Positions 1 to 8,499 of a stretch of DNA of 13,838 nucleotides are shown one piece after another. How positions within the stretch are numbered: position 1 is the stretch's first letter; every line of letters starts with the position of its first letter. Origin of the DNA: Rhynchonema sp. JSB1_4 (taxonomy: Eukaryota > Nematoda > Chromadorea > Monhysterida > Xyalidae); NCBI GenBank assembly GCA_030248065.1, contig JASAMV010000308.1, positions 1 through 13,838 of the forward strand, written 5' to 3'. The notes beneath the pieces are model-generated. The model saw nothing but the letters and a program-made list of their open reading frames with translations. It had not been told where the DNA came from and ran no database searches. Made by a program: the position numbers and the translations under genes.

Positions 1-1079
1 GTCCGATTTATCCAAACCTAACCAAAAGTGCAGCCCAGCTGACCATACAATGCACGCGAACGCTCAACACACACGCTTCAGCTGCAAAAGTCTTTCCGTT
101 TTTACAACAGTCCAGCCAGAGGCGGTATACAGAAATGTTTCAACGCCTTGAAAACAGCGGTCATCGTCGTGGATGATAACCAACAGGTCAACAACGTGGC
201 TCGAAACATGCGTGTTACTTGACGGCTGCTGTTGCGATGAAACATTTGCTGTATTGTTTGGACCGAGAATAAAATGAAGGACTATAGCTTGACTGATGTT
301 TCATATTTAACACACAGAACGTGGTCGGTGTGTGTTTCGCTTCGAAATTGCCTCCGTCTGCTCATTCCGAAGACTTTGTGCCCGCAAACTGATTAAATTA
401 CGAAAGTAATTTTGTTGGTTTCGAGTTTTAGGACGTAAAATTTTACTAAAAGGAGAAACAGGCATTATTTTTGTTTGATTAGCAAAAATAACAGGTTTGG
501 AGACGTCAGACACACACTTTAGCAACCACAACTTGATGTAAGCCTGTATTTGTATGGCTTGCGGGTATATCTTGTGTCATCACACTGTACAAAAAACCCA
601 ACAAAGGGGATAAATCTTAACTTGGCGTGCGTCACGTGCATTGCGTGACTTCCGTTGGCCGGCAAGAAAGTCAGCAGCCTTTTAGGGCAACAGCACGAAA
701 GCACCTCAGAAATCGTCCACTCTTTTATTCGTCAAGTTAGGTTGGCCTGAATGAGCGCTGGAAACAAATACCATTTGGGGTGAGTTGACGCCACATGATC
801 ATGAGCCCACAAGTTAATCTTTCTGGCAAACAGCCAGCAGAAAATATTCAATTCATGTTGGACAAAGTCACAGCCGTTGCCCCCAAAGTGCGTACCAAAC
901 CAAACACACCATTCAGAATCTAAAAAGACATTGGGCGGCATCAAACATCAAGCAAACAACACATGGCCCTAATTGCATTATTTCAGCACGGATTTCCAGC
1001 CAAGAACGCGTAACAAACTCAGTTAGCGCCTGTTCGTCAATGCGTGCCGCAGAAACTATTTTTATCATCGACATAAAGC

Positions 1080-1152
1080 TGGAGTTATACTTGTCCATTT
1101 TGGGCTTGTAGACAATGGAGGACAAATTTTTGTTATGGTCATATTTTGTGAT
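1080..1152 (+). repeat. Inverted repeat, left arm (foldback)
   Basis: The reverse complement of this segment matches 1245-1316 at about 70 of 73 positions, with one single-base gap and two substitutions. Weaker similarity extends to about 1186 on this side and back to about 1211 on the other. About 92 bases separate the two core arms, so a transcript would fold into a long hairpin. This fits a foldback or MITE-like element, or a palindromic duplication. No transposase or clear target-site duplication is visible. Confidence 0.9.
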
Positions 1153-1244
1153 AGACTTTAGCACAAATTTCGCACAGCGTGAAAGTCGTTCATTTGGTGC
1201 AGGGGAACAACACTTACGCTGATCGAAATTAGTGCTCCAACTCC

Positions 1245-1316
1245 ATCACAAAATATGATCATAACAAAAATTTGTCCTCAGTGTCTACAAGCCCAAAATG
1301 GACAAGTATAACTCCA
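1245..1316 (-). repeat. Inverted repeat, right arm (foldback)
   Basis: This is the near-perfect reverse complement of 1080-1152. The best block covers the segment from ATCACAAAATATGA through GGACAAGTATAACTCCA. Similarity fades beyond 1320. Confidence 0.9.
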
Positions 1317-1679
1317 CCTTAACCCTGTATTCACCATCCGATTCTTCGAGCAAACGTGTTTTCGCGCTTAGTCTTGTTGCTTACAATTGATGATATTTCA
1401 GATTGACGGGAAGCTTTAGTTTCTAAGAGAACATAAAAGCTGGTTTATTAACCGCCTTGGAACAAGAACCTAAAACGCCTTCCCTCTGAAGACCATCTGG
1501 GAACCGTGTGGTAAATACAGGGGAGCACATGCCCCCAACAAAGCGTCAGTCAACGGCCGCTCTGCCTTTACAAATCACATAGAACTGTCGGCGCGAAGCT
1601 TTTTTTGTGAAGACAACAATATTCTAATTCTAAACTCCAAAAATAAAACCCGGAACAAGATCCAAAGTTTGGCATAATC

Positions 1680-1834
1680 ATGTTGATGGACCTGGTCTAC
1701 CACCTGTACGTGTTGTGCGGCCGCCGACGCCGCCATTGTACGTACGCGTTGGCATACCCTAATGTTTCACACATCACACGCACGGTGCTACAGTTCAATC
1801 GCTTGTATGTGGACACGCACAGAGCTGCAGCCAG
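1680..1834 (+). CDS. Globin gene 1, exon 1 (N-terminal extension)
   Basis: It codes for residues 1-51 plus two bases, starting MLMDLVYHLYVLCGRRRRHC. The donor AG|GTCAGT is strong and leaves phase 2, which the acceptor at 2034 matches. There is no similarity to the gene 2 N-terminus. A short hydrophobic run is followed by four Arg, so it is not a typical secretion signal. This is the least certain exon of the model: it rests on the open frame, the donor and the matching phase. Confidence 0.6.
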
Positions 1835-4119
1835 GTCAGTGACAGTGGGTGGCTGCTGGTAATGCTTGTTGGCGAAAACATTATGATGTTCCTTCCATCA
1901 CAGCTAAGATTTGCGAACGCAACCATGCTTGGAAATCGCCGGTACATTTTAGCTGACGATGACCTGGTGCACCAGCCGCCTAAAGCACATTTTCTGACGC
2001 CACTGGCATTCCTAACTTTGTTCTCAACATTCAGGTATCCCCAGAATCAGGAAGTGTGCAAACTCGACGACATATTAACAGCTCAGGATCGAACCAGCTT
2101 GTTGAACACTTGGAGGGTATTGAGGGGTGGGTGATGTTTCATTATTTTTCTGCAATAGCTGCCGAATAATGGATCACGAAATAATTCCAGGTCCTTGTTT
2201 CCGCACGGCGCACAAGTTCTGTCGACGAGTTTTCCATGAGCTGGCGGATCGGGACCCGAAAGTGCACTGCACCCTGCGCACACGGGCCGACCAGGATGGA
2301 AAGTGCGTGATTTTGGCTTTGGGTGCCTGCCCACAGTTCTAACCTGTTGACGGGCACTATAGGCCACGTGCCTCCTGCGAGAACTGGCTCTCTGCAAATT
2401 CTCGAACTGGCACACGTTAGCAAAGGATGAATATAGCGTCTTTGTGTCTTCTTGGCACGATCGGCAACCGGGAATCGGGTTTCGTGCGACGCTTGTAAAA
2501 GACTTCGGTTCAAAGACTGAACTCTCTGCTTCTGCCCTGAATCCACAAAGAAACACTCAAACAGAATTACCAATGTGCAAATTTTAGAATAGTAGCAGAT
2601 ATTTCACGTCCCCTCTGCTTCAGAAAACGCTACAACGACTCCCTGCTGCGTGTGCACGCCGTCTACCTAACCTGGTGTCTCGAAGACCTCATCCTGGTGC
2701 TCTATGAAGGCACCGGGCCGAGAAAGTGGAAGATAGCGTCCGCGTCTGAGACCGGTCGACGACATCACTGCCTGTACATGCAAGGCGAAATTGGTGTGCA
2801 AACGTGGCGATTACTCGGCCGAATTATGCTGCACACGCTGTTCGCGCAAAATTTGGTGCGAATACAGGTGAATTTAATTGAGCAGGTTGTTCCCTAACTA
2901 ATGTTTAACTGGCAGATTTGACAGTGACAAATCGCTCTCTTACGCAACCGTGAAGCCACACATTCGCTTCGTGGTTCAGCGTTTGCTTGGGTTTTCCGTG
3001 CCGGTGCACGGACGGTGCATCAGGTCATCGTCAGTGTGAAATTTAGATGTGATTCCTCAGTTAGTGTCATTATACCATTGTGAACGAATGCACATTGCCG
3101 GTCTCGACCTGGGGTCTTGCAGACGGCCGGTGCACCAGGACATCGTCAGTGCGGGTGCACCAAATGTTATCAGCTTGTATAATGTCTTGTGCGACGGTTC
3201 AGTCCCGGGGCACAGGTTCAAGCCCGGCCATTCAGGCTCGGCCGATTCAGGCCCGGCTGGAGCTTAAGCCTATAAATGGGTCAAATATGCTGGGCCTGAA
3301 TCGGCCGGGGGCCTGAAAAACAGGGGCCTGAAAAGATCGGGCCTGAACTTCCAGATCTGAAAAGTCGCGAAACATGTATAATATTGTAGAAAGACGAGCG
3401 TCATCTGTGGGAACAGGTCGTGCTGACGTTGTGCGACGCGTGGATGTCGGGCATGATGACGTCATCCGGTGCGCCCCGTTTCGCCCACCACAGTCCTCGG
3501 CCGCCGCCACAGTCACGCAAAATGATGTTTCACGGTCGAATGAAGAGCAGTAGGAGCCGTTCAGGTGATACAAACTGATGGCGCTGGTCTTGTTTCGTCG
3601 CACCTATAGGTCATAGTGTGCTGTCTTACGCGGGTAGAATCGCAGATTTTGTGCATTTTGTCGGTTTACGTAGGCATGGAGTAAGCGCACTGGCGATGAC
3701 CTGGTGCACCACCCGTCTCAGAAATGGGCGGCAAAAGGTGCATTGTACACTGTACCAGCTTCTTTTTCGATTTGAAACTGGGCCCAGTCCTCCACTTCAG
3801 TCTTTGGCTCATGCTTGAGCGCAGACTTCAAAGAGTGCCATTTACTTGCTTTCCAGTGGATAGCGATTTCCCCTCCGCATCCGTCCACAGCGAGACGCCG
3901 AGCTCTTTGTTGCGTAGTACGAGTGTCAACGACTCGTCCACGAGCAAGAGTACGAGTGCGAGTGTGACTTATGTGGACTCTTTCCTGCTTGATTACTCGA
4001 TGTGGAGTCTGCTCGGGCCGACAGCCGCGGGTGAACGATCGATCAGTCAGAATTGCATATCTGACATGACCTACTCGTGGTACAGCATGATTGGTCGGGG
4101 CAGGGCGAATAGTTTTTGA
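1680..4119 (+). CDS. Globin gene 1: extended single-domain globin, six exons
   Basis: The spliced frame (exons 1680-1834, 2035-2126, 2191-2302, 2624-2867, 3390-3564, 3857-4119) codes for 346 residues. All junction phases agree (2, 1, 2, 0, 1) and every intron is GT-AG. Seen in the protein: N-terminal extension 1-57; A helix around 63-81 with the invertebrate A12 Trp (W78); B helix with FCRRVF at 92-97; E helix with distal His H131; proximal His H167 or H168 in GRRHHC; G helix 177-195 with TW at 180-181; H helix about 204-223; Ser-rich tail 224-346. Globins bind haem and carry, sense or react with O2 or NO; which applies here is unknown. The region between F97 and H131 contains no Phe, so the usual CD1 Phe is missing. 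The phase-0 intron in the G helix fits the ancestral G7.0 globin intron. The ATG has A at -3 and an in-frame stop upstream, but an earlier exon cannot be excluded. The tandem paralogue lies at 8083-13427. Confidence 0.85.
1949..1981 (+). repeat. Intronic 33-bp repeat, copy R1
   Basis: The core CTGACGATGACCTGGTGCAC is shared with copies near 3006, 3121, 3686 and 11248; about 26 of 33 bases match the copy at 3686. It contains the perfect 12-bp palindrome CTGGTGCACCAG. It lies in gene 1 intron 1 and ends 53 bases before the acceptor. Confidence 0.75.
2035..2126 (+). CDS. Globin gene 1, exon 2 (pre-A and A helix)
   Basis: It codes for residues 52-82 and part of 83. The segment EVCKLDDILTAQDRTSLLNT precedes W78, the A12 Trp. 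It aligns without gaps to EICRLDKVLKGADRGLLRTT of gene 2 exon 4. Acceptor ACATTCAG, donor GGG|GTGGGT, end phase 1. Both intron positions and phases match the paralogue. Confidence 0.85.
2191..2302 (+). CDS. Globin gene 1, exon 3 (B helix to CD region)
   Basis: It codes for residues 83-119 and part of 120. The key block KFCRRVFHELADRD (91-104) is nearly identical to RFCRRVFNEMADRD of gene 2. Acceptor ATTCCAG at 2190, donor AAA|GTGCGT, end phase 2. The sequence after the B helix (DPKVHCTL) has no Phe where CD1 is expected. Confidence 0.85.
2624..2867 (+). CDS. Globin gene 1, exon 4 (E, F and G helices)
   Basis: It codes for residues 120-201. SLLRVHAVYLTWCLEDLILV is the E helix, with H131 at E7 and Leu at E11. 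GRRHHC (164-169) carries the proximal His. GVQTWRLLGRIMLHTLFAQ forms the G helix. Acceptor TGCTTCAG, donor ACAG|GTGAAT, end phase 0. Gene 2 has this region in two exons; here no intron separates E from F. Confidence 0.87.
3006..3038 (-). repeat. Intronic 33-bp repeat, copy R2 (inverted)
   Basis: The reverse complement reads CACACTGACGATGACCTGAT and continues GCACCGTCCGT. About 26 of 33 bases match the copy at 3686. It lies in gene 1 intron 4. Confidence 0.7.
3121..3153 (-). repeat. Intronic 33-bp repeat, copy R3 (inverted)
   Basis: The reverse complement begins CGCACTGACGATGTCCTGGT and ends CCGGCCGTCT. It matches R4 (3686-3718, + strand) at about 29 of 33 positions, so R3 and R4 form an inverted pair around the H-helix exon. 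Confidence 0.8.
3198..3347. repeat. Symmetric array of eight GGGCCTGAA-type motifs
   Basis: Four motifs read on the - strand: TTCAGTCCC at 3198, TTCAAGCCC at 3217, TTCAGGCTC at 3231 and TTCAGGCCC at 3246. Four perfect GGGCCTGAA copies on the + strand start at 3292, 3309, 3324 and 3339. Spacing is 14-19 bases on both sides. The inner arms 3239-3254 and 3292-3307 are perfect 16-bp reverse complements. The loop 3255-3291 holds GCTTAAGC and TATAAAT. The array lies in gene 1 intron 4 and ends 42 bases before the H-helix exon. Confidence 0.9.
3390..3564 (+). CDS. Globin gene 1, exon 5 (H helix)
   Basis: It codes for residues 202-259 (last codon split). KDERHLWEQVVLTLCDAWMS is amphipathic and aligns with the gene 2 H helix (W, L, a CD/AD pair, then G). 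A Pro/His/Arg-rich linker follows. Acceptor ATATTGTAG, donor CAG|GTGATA, phase 0 in and phase 1 out, both matching the neighbouring exons. Confidence 0.8.
3686..3718 (+). repeat. Intronic 33-bp repeat, copy R4
   Basis: It starts CGCACTGGCGATGACCTGGT and ends CACCACCCGTCT. It is in gene 1 intron 5, 138 bases before the acceptor. Copies R3, R5, R1 and R2 match it at roughly 29, 28, 26 and 26 of 33 positions. Confidence 0.8.
3857..4119 (+). CDS. Globin gene 1, exon 6 (Ser-rich C-terminal tail, stop)
   Basis: It codes for residues 259-346 and ends in TGA at 4117. Acceptor CTTTCCAG; two bases complete a Val codon with the G from exon 5. The tail is rich in Ser and Thr (for example SVNDSSTSKSTSASV) and ends with Tyr/Trp-rich stretches. 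It resembles no domain I know. GAGT-type codon repeats around 3920-3970 underlie the Ser run. Confidence 0.8.
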
Positions 4120-4514
4120 GATTGGGTGCTGCTTGTACAGTATATTTTACAAAGATGCAATTGGACAGCCGCAATTTGCAAATTTCAGCTGAAAGGGCAG
4201 GCTTGTCATCTGGCTTGGGTTCAGTCTTAATGAGTCCCGACCCTGAGTGTCAACCTAAAGCTTAACCAACCTGCGGGAAGAACCCAACCGCCGAAAGGGC
4301 AACCAGCCCAACAAAAACAACCCTCACCAACAAAAAGCAAGAACAAACAACTTTTTCTCTTCCTCTCATTTTTTTTTTTTTTTTCCTTCAGACGTTTTGC
4401 GTCATGGTACACATATATTTATTATTCACAGCAAAAAATGTTCAATGTCATTATTCCATGTGTCTCATTGATGTTTTTGACATCGACTGTATATCTGACG
4501 TGTCCCAAAGAGCG

Positions 4515-4520
4515 AATAAA
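4515..4520 (+). promoter_or_regulatory. Possible polyadenylation signal of globin gene 1
   Basis: First AATAAA on the + strand downstream of the gene 1 stop, about 395 bases away. Variant signals closer to the stop could be used instead. Confidence 0.3.
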
Positions 4521-7444
4521 TATGTGCACGCGCTGGTAGAATAGCGAAATTTATGGTGCTGAGGAGACACAATGGGCCAATGGCTGCCCGTGATCGCTTG
4601 GTCTGGCGGTTTTGTCGGTGGCTTCCTTGGATAAAAGCGGGGACCACATGGTGGCACACGCGTGATCAGTGACGCGATAGGCGCGCATTCAATGACTTTC
4701 ATTTGCTGCTTTCAAACGGAACACAGCAGGAAAACACGCGTTCCTTTGGCGGGCGCATGCCTCAAAATGATCCACAACTTTCTGATGGAAACCTTGCAAT
4801 TCTGAAGGTCTGATTCCAGCAAGGAAAAAATGAAGTTTTCGACCAAAGTTCTCACAACTGTAGATGTTTGATGTTTGAATATGAAACACAGGAATGCCCA
4901 CACACAAGCACAATCATATGTAAACTGCATGTCCTACGGAAGCGTTCTGGTAAACATGTCTTTTGGGAGTTGGGCGGCATGGGTACCCTCAACGAACACA
5001 GTCACAGTCAAACCGAATAGTTTCCGGCACGTATGTACAGTACTGATCGACAAAACAAAGAGCATATTGAATTCTCATATCGCTCGTTATTTTTACTCTT
5101 CTTGTGCATAATTAAACGATATGCAACACGTTTCTCTTTAAAAATTTTCGCAGGACTTTTGGTTTATGTACTCGCAACGGTGTTTGAGATAGCGTTTTAG
5201 GTTCTGAAGCCAAATTCAGATGCCACTGTTGGTCAATTTGACTGAGTCCTACTGTACGCACATTGAGAGTCTGCATTGGATAACAAACTGGCACTCACAA
5301 TTACTGTTGTTTGGTGGCATAACCGAGAATTGATGGCCGAAAGCAACTTGTCACGATGTATCTGCGTGACGCTGTGTGTTTTCGGAACAAATTTATGCTC
5401 CAAATTGAAAAACAAAACGCGGCCCACCCAGTAACTTTGCTATTGTGCATGCAGCTAGTTTTGGTCTTGAACAGAACACCAAATGCGAGTCGGAAGTAGG
5501 ACGAGGCAATGAATTTGCAACAAAGTTTTTCAACTCATAGCACTGCAGCCCCGCAGAACTTGAAATCAAAATGGCATCATTACAGAAAATTTGCTAAAAG
5601 TTCCGATCACTGTGCCATTTTCCGAAGGCGAGAAATCGTTTCCGCCAAAGTCGATTTTTTTCTTCCGTTCCAATGAAATGGCGATCTGCCGGAAAACGAA
5701 GGACGGAAGTCAACCTTGAGGCGCATACTCGTTGATTGAAGCCGGCAGATTGATAACTTAAACACAGGTCAGTCGGAGCCAATCTGATTGGGTACACTTT
5801 TCATGTTTTGTCAACAAGTGTATATTTGTAATCATTTTGGTTGTCTTGGTGCAAACGTGAGAACTGTGGATAAGAATGCTGATGGATGTCGTTCGAAACA
5901 TTGCCTACGTTAGAATTAGGCATGCACGGTTGGATCGATTGTGAGATATCGTTGCTCCTTGTCCCTGGTCATGCAGTTAGTACCATTACCATTGGTTGAA
6001 CAAAGCTATGTGCATCTAGTATGTACAATACCTATTGCATAATGTGATCTCAACGCCAAACTGCGAGCCTAAGCCAAGCTCAATCATGACTCTATAGGCG
6101 CAAATCAATCGGAAATATACGAGCGACCAAGCCGAAATGCATGATTGGCACGATGTCTCCCGGACTTGATTGCTCGAGTTCTCTGGTGATCTCCCTGAAA
6201 ACAGGGCAAATCGCGGGCAAACACGTTGTTGTTTCACAAAGGACGTGACTCACAAACTGACGGAACGCACAATGATGATTCCGGGATGCCTCCCTTTCAT
6301 AGCTATAGGAATCTCATCTCGAAGCACCTGTACCACTGCATGCGTCACTTGCGATAAGGTATACCTACATACATACACCCACTTAACTGGCTACCATAGT
6401 CTAGATAAAAGGCCCAGTTTGTAGGTAATTGATATACAGTATACATGGTACACCATAAAGTGTGGCAATAGAGTTGCTGATCTCATCCCTTCTGCTTAGT
6501 ATCATCTGATATACATATCTATTGAACTTTGCCAATTCAATTCGCTCACATACTGCATATTTAGATCCAAAGTCCACTGTCCAAAATTCCGGATTTACGT
6601 TGCTCATGCTCCATCACCCATGCGGGTGCATGTGGTGGCAAAGTGTTTATCGCGTTCTTTCGCTATCCTATCCGGTCCGGTCGTCATATTTTTGCAATAC
6701 GAATTATGAGCCCATTTGTTCGCGACGTGGCTCAAGGAAGTTTATGTTCTCTCTCCGCAGATCCTGCTTCACTTGATGCATTGTTGCGCTGGTGTTTTGA
6801 TGCCAATTTGTGAGTTACAGTTTCACAGTGTGCGTGCCTGTGTGTGCATGCAGGGCAAGTTTGCGGTGCCAAGATGAAATGTAACGATGTGTGGTGGCGT
6901 TTTTCGCGCCTCGCTTGCTCACAATGTGCCCGCTAATCCGATTATTTTGTCTCGTTTGTTTCCTTTTGTGTGTCGCCGCCGCCGCTCTGCGTTAGCGCAC
7001 TTGATGTTTCGAGGGTTTAGGTGTTTGTTCGGACATAATATGCAGAAGTGAAAACGGGAAAGGTATTCATTGTTCTACGATTTTACTCCAAGAACATTAA
7101 TCGCGTGAGGAACCGCTGTCGCTGCCAATTTCAAAACGGCCCTCGCGTGATTCAGTGTGTTGACGTTGTCTTTCACGCGTGTAACCCTGGAAGAACGCAC
7201 TCATGTCCGAATTTACCACCAAAAGCACACCTCCAACCAACCAAACAACCAGCTACCGTAATACAAGCGGCACTGACAGAATGCTACAGTAGCGGCATGG
7301 TACACTTGCTCATGCAGCGGCCGTATATCAACACCAACAAACCAGCAGCAGGCCAAACATGGTGGGTGCGCAAGAAAACATGCGGACATCCTAGCCAGTA
7401 GCCAAGAAGGCTCGCAGACAAAAAGCCAAATGACCGCGAACTGA

Positions 7445-7490
7445 ATAGATAGATAGTGACAATGAAATATACAGTCGGTTTCTCTCTCTC
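7445..7490. repeat. Short microsatellites (ATAG and TC)
   Basis: Three ATAG units at 7445-7456 and five TC units at 7481-7490. A GT run follows at about 7579-7590. These are ordinary simple repeats. Confidence 0.8.
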
Positions 7491-8082
7491 ACTACATAGG
7501 ATCGTATGCTGGTAGCCCATTTTCGATGTTCCCCCGAATTTCGCGGCCGGATTATGCAATATATGGACACATGTGTGGTGTGTGTGTGTGCCGAGCGTAC
7601 GGCTATTTTTGTGATTTGATGCCGTTTTGTGCCGACAGCCGACATACATATGTGGCGGGAGCACCACTACATGTGTCTTCTTGTTCTTGTTTCGCCGAAA
7701 AAAACTTGTTGAGCCGAGGACATTTGCGGGTGCCCGTGCGCGCGCCCAGCGGCAATCAATGCCAGTGCACTCACAACATCCCGCCACCAAAGCGCGCGCA
7801 GACAAAAGGCACGAATTAGCAGTGCGTCCACCCAGACGCACACGCTTGTGATGTGTGTCGTTCCTGCCATAAAAAAGTCAGCTGCTAAAAAACCGCCAGA
7901 TTCCGGGTGGCGCCAAACCCACTTACCTTGTCCTGCGCCTGTCTTTGACCAAATTTAACTGACTGACCAGCCGCTACCGGAGTTTTAATCAAATTCCAAC
8001 TTTTTAAATCGTTAAATTCTCGGTTCCCAACACCTTCCGGTGCTCATGGTGTGAAAATAGTGAGTACCCAACAACGACAACA

Positions 8083-8499
8083 ATGTCGCAGTGCCGTGCA
8101 AGCACATCGCATCACAATCACATCAACCGGCAGCCAAAGACATCAGACACGTGCATGGTGCAGCTGGCACGAAACGGTGCAGTGCCCACCAGCTCCAGCG
8201 GCAGTGGCAGCTGTAATTTGATGCCGTCATGTAGCAGCAACCTGAAATCAGCTGCGCGAGGCACGCAAATAATCACATCGGCATTCGTTGGTCGAAACAA
8301 ACAACAACAACAAGCTCTGCAGCAGGCACACCATGGCTTGATTGAGCTTATACAGCCGGTACTGTTGTTGGACAACTATTGTGACGGCATTAGACATGAC
8401 CAGGACAGTGTCAAGGCACAGCAGGGCAGCGTCAGCACTGTTGCTGACATACATCGCAGGAAACAATCAACACTCGACCCGAGCGCTGTCAGACGAAAG
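8083..8499 (+). CDS. Globin gene 2, exon 1 (low-complexity N-terminus)
   Basis: Residues 1-139, starting MSQCRASTSHHNHINRQPKT. It is rich in Ser, Asn, His and Gln, with a KQQQQALQQAHH stretch from CAA repeats, and is probably mostly disordered. A more hydrophobic patch (GLIELIQPVLLLDNY) follows. Donor AAG|GTGCGA, phase 0. The length of the open frame and its in-phase join to exon 2 support it; there is no recognised domain. Confidence 0.75.

Larger units (their letters stand above)
1..1679. other. Upstream region with no recognised gene
   Basis: I find no convincing exon here on either strand. Open frames are short, lack coherent splice sites and resemble no family I know. The only clear structure is the inverted repeat at 1080-1316. 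The last part must hold the 5' leader and promoter of globin gene 1. An AT-rich stretch around 1640 (AAAATAAAA) is the only weak TATA-like candidate, and an in-frame TAA at 1644 closes the gene 1 frame upstream of its ATG. Confidence 0.5.
4120..8082. other. Intergenic region between the two globin genes
   Basis: I find no gene in these 4 kb. Open frames on both strands are short, have unlike composition and show no family signature. Present are a T16 run at 4369-4384, short AC-rich stretches near 7210-7260, small microsatellites near 7445-7490 and 7579-7590, and a GC-rich stretch around 7730-7800. The last few hundred bases must hold the gene 2 promoter and leader. CATAAAAAAG near 7869 is a weak TATA-like candidate. 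Confidence 0.5.

Noticed and set aside
2083..2573. Two overlapping minus-strand open frames
   Set aside because: They lie opposite globin gene 1 exons 2-3 and the following intron, and resemble no family; they are shadows.
2868..3044. Possible H-helix exon just after gene 1 exon 4
   Set aside because: The candidate after CTGGCAG is out of phase and does not look like an H helix; 3390-3564 fits in phase and in sequence.
3214..3226. tRNA B-box-like GGTTCAAGCCC
   Set aside because: No A box at the right distance and no cloverleaf; it is one of the array motifs.
7048..7401. 117-codon plus-strand open frame before gene 2
   Set aside because: Starts at GTG, crosses an AC-rich stretch and has no recognisable domain or in-phase link to gene 2 exon 1.
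7284..7841. 185-codon minus-strand open frame
   Set aside because: Its composition follows simple repeats and GC-rich DNA. No domain and no coherent splice partners were found.
8083..8094. N-terminal acylation signal (MSQC)
   Set aside because: Myristoylation needs Gly at position 2, which is Ser here.
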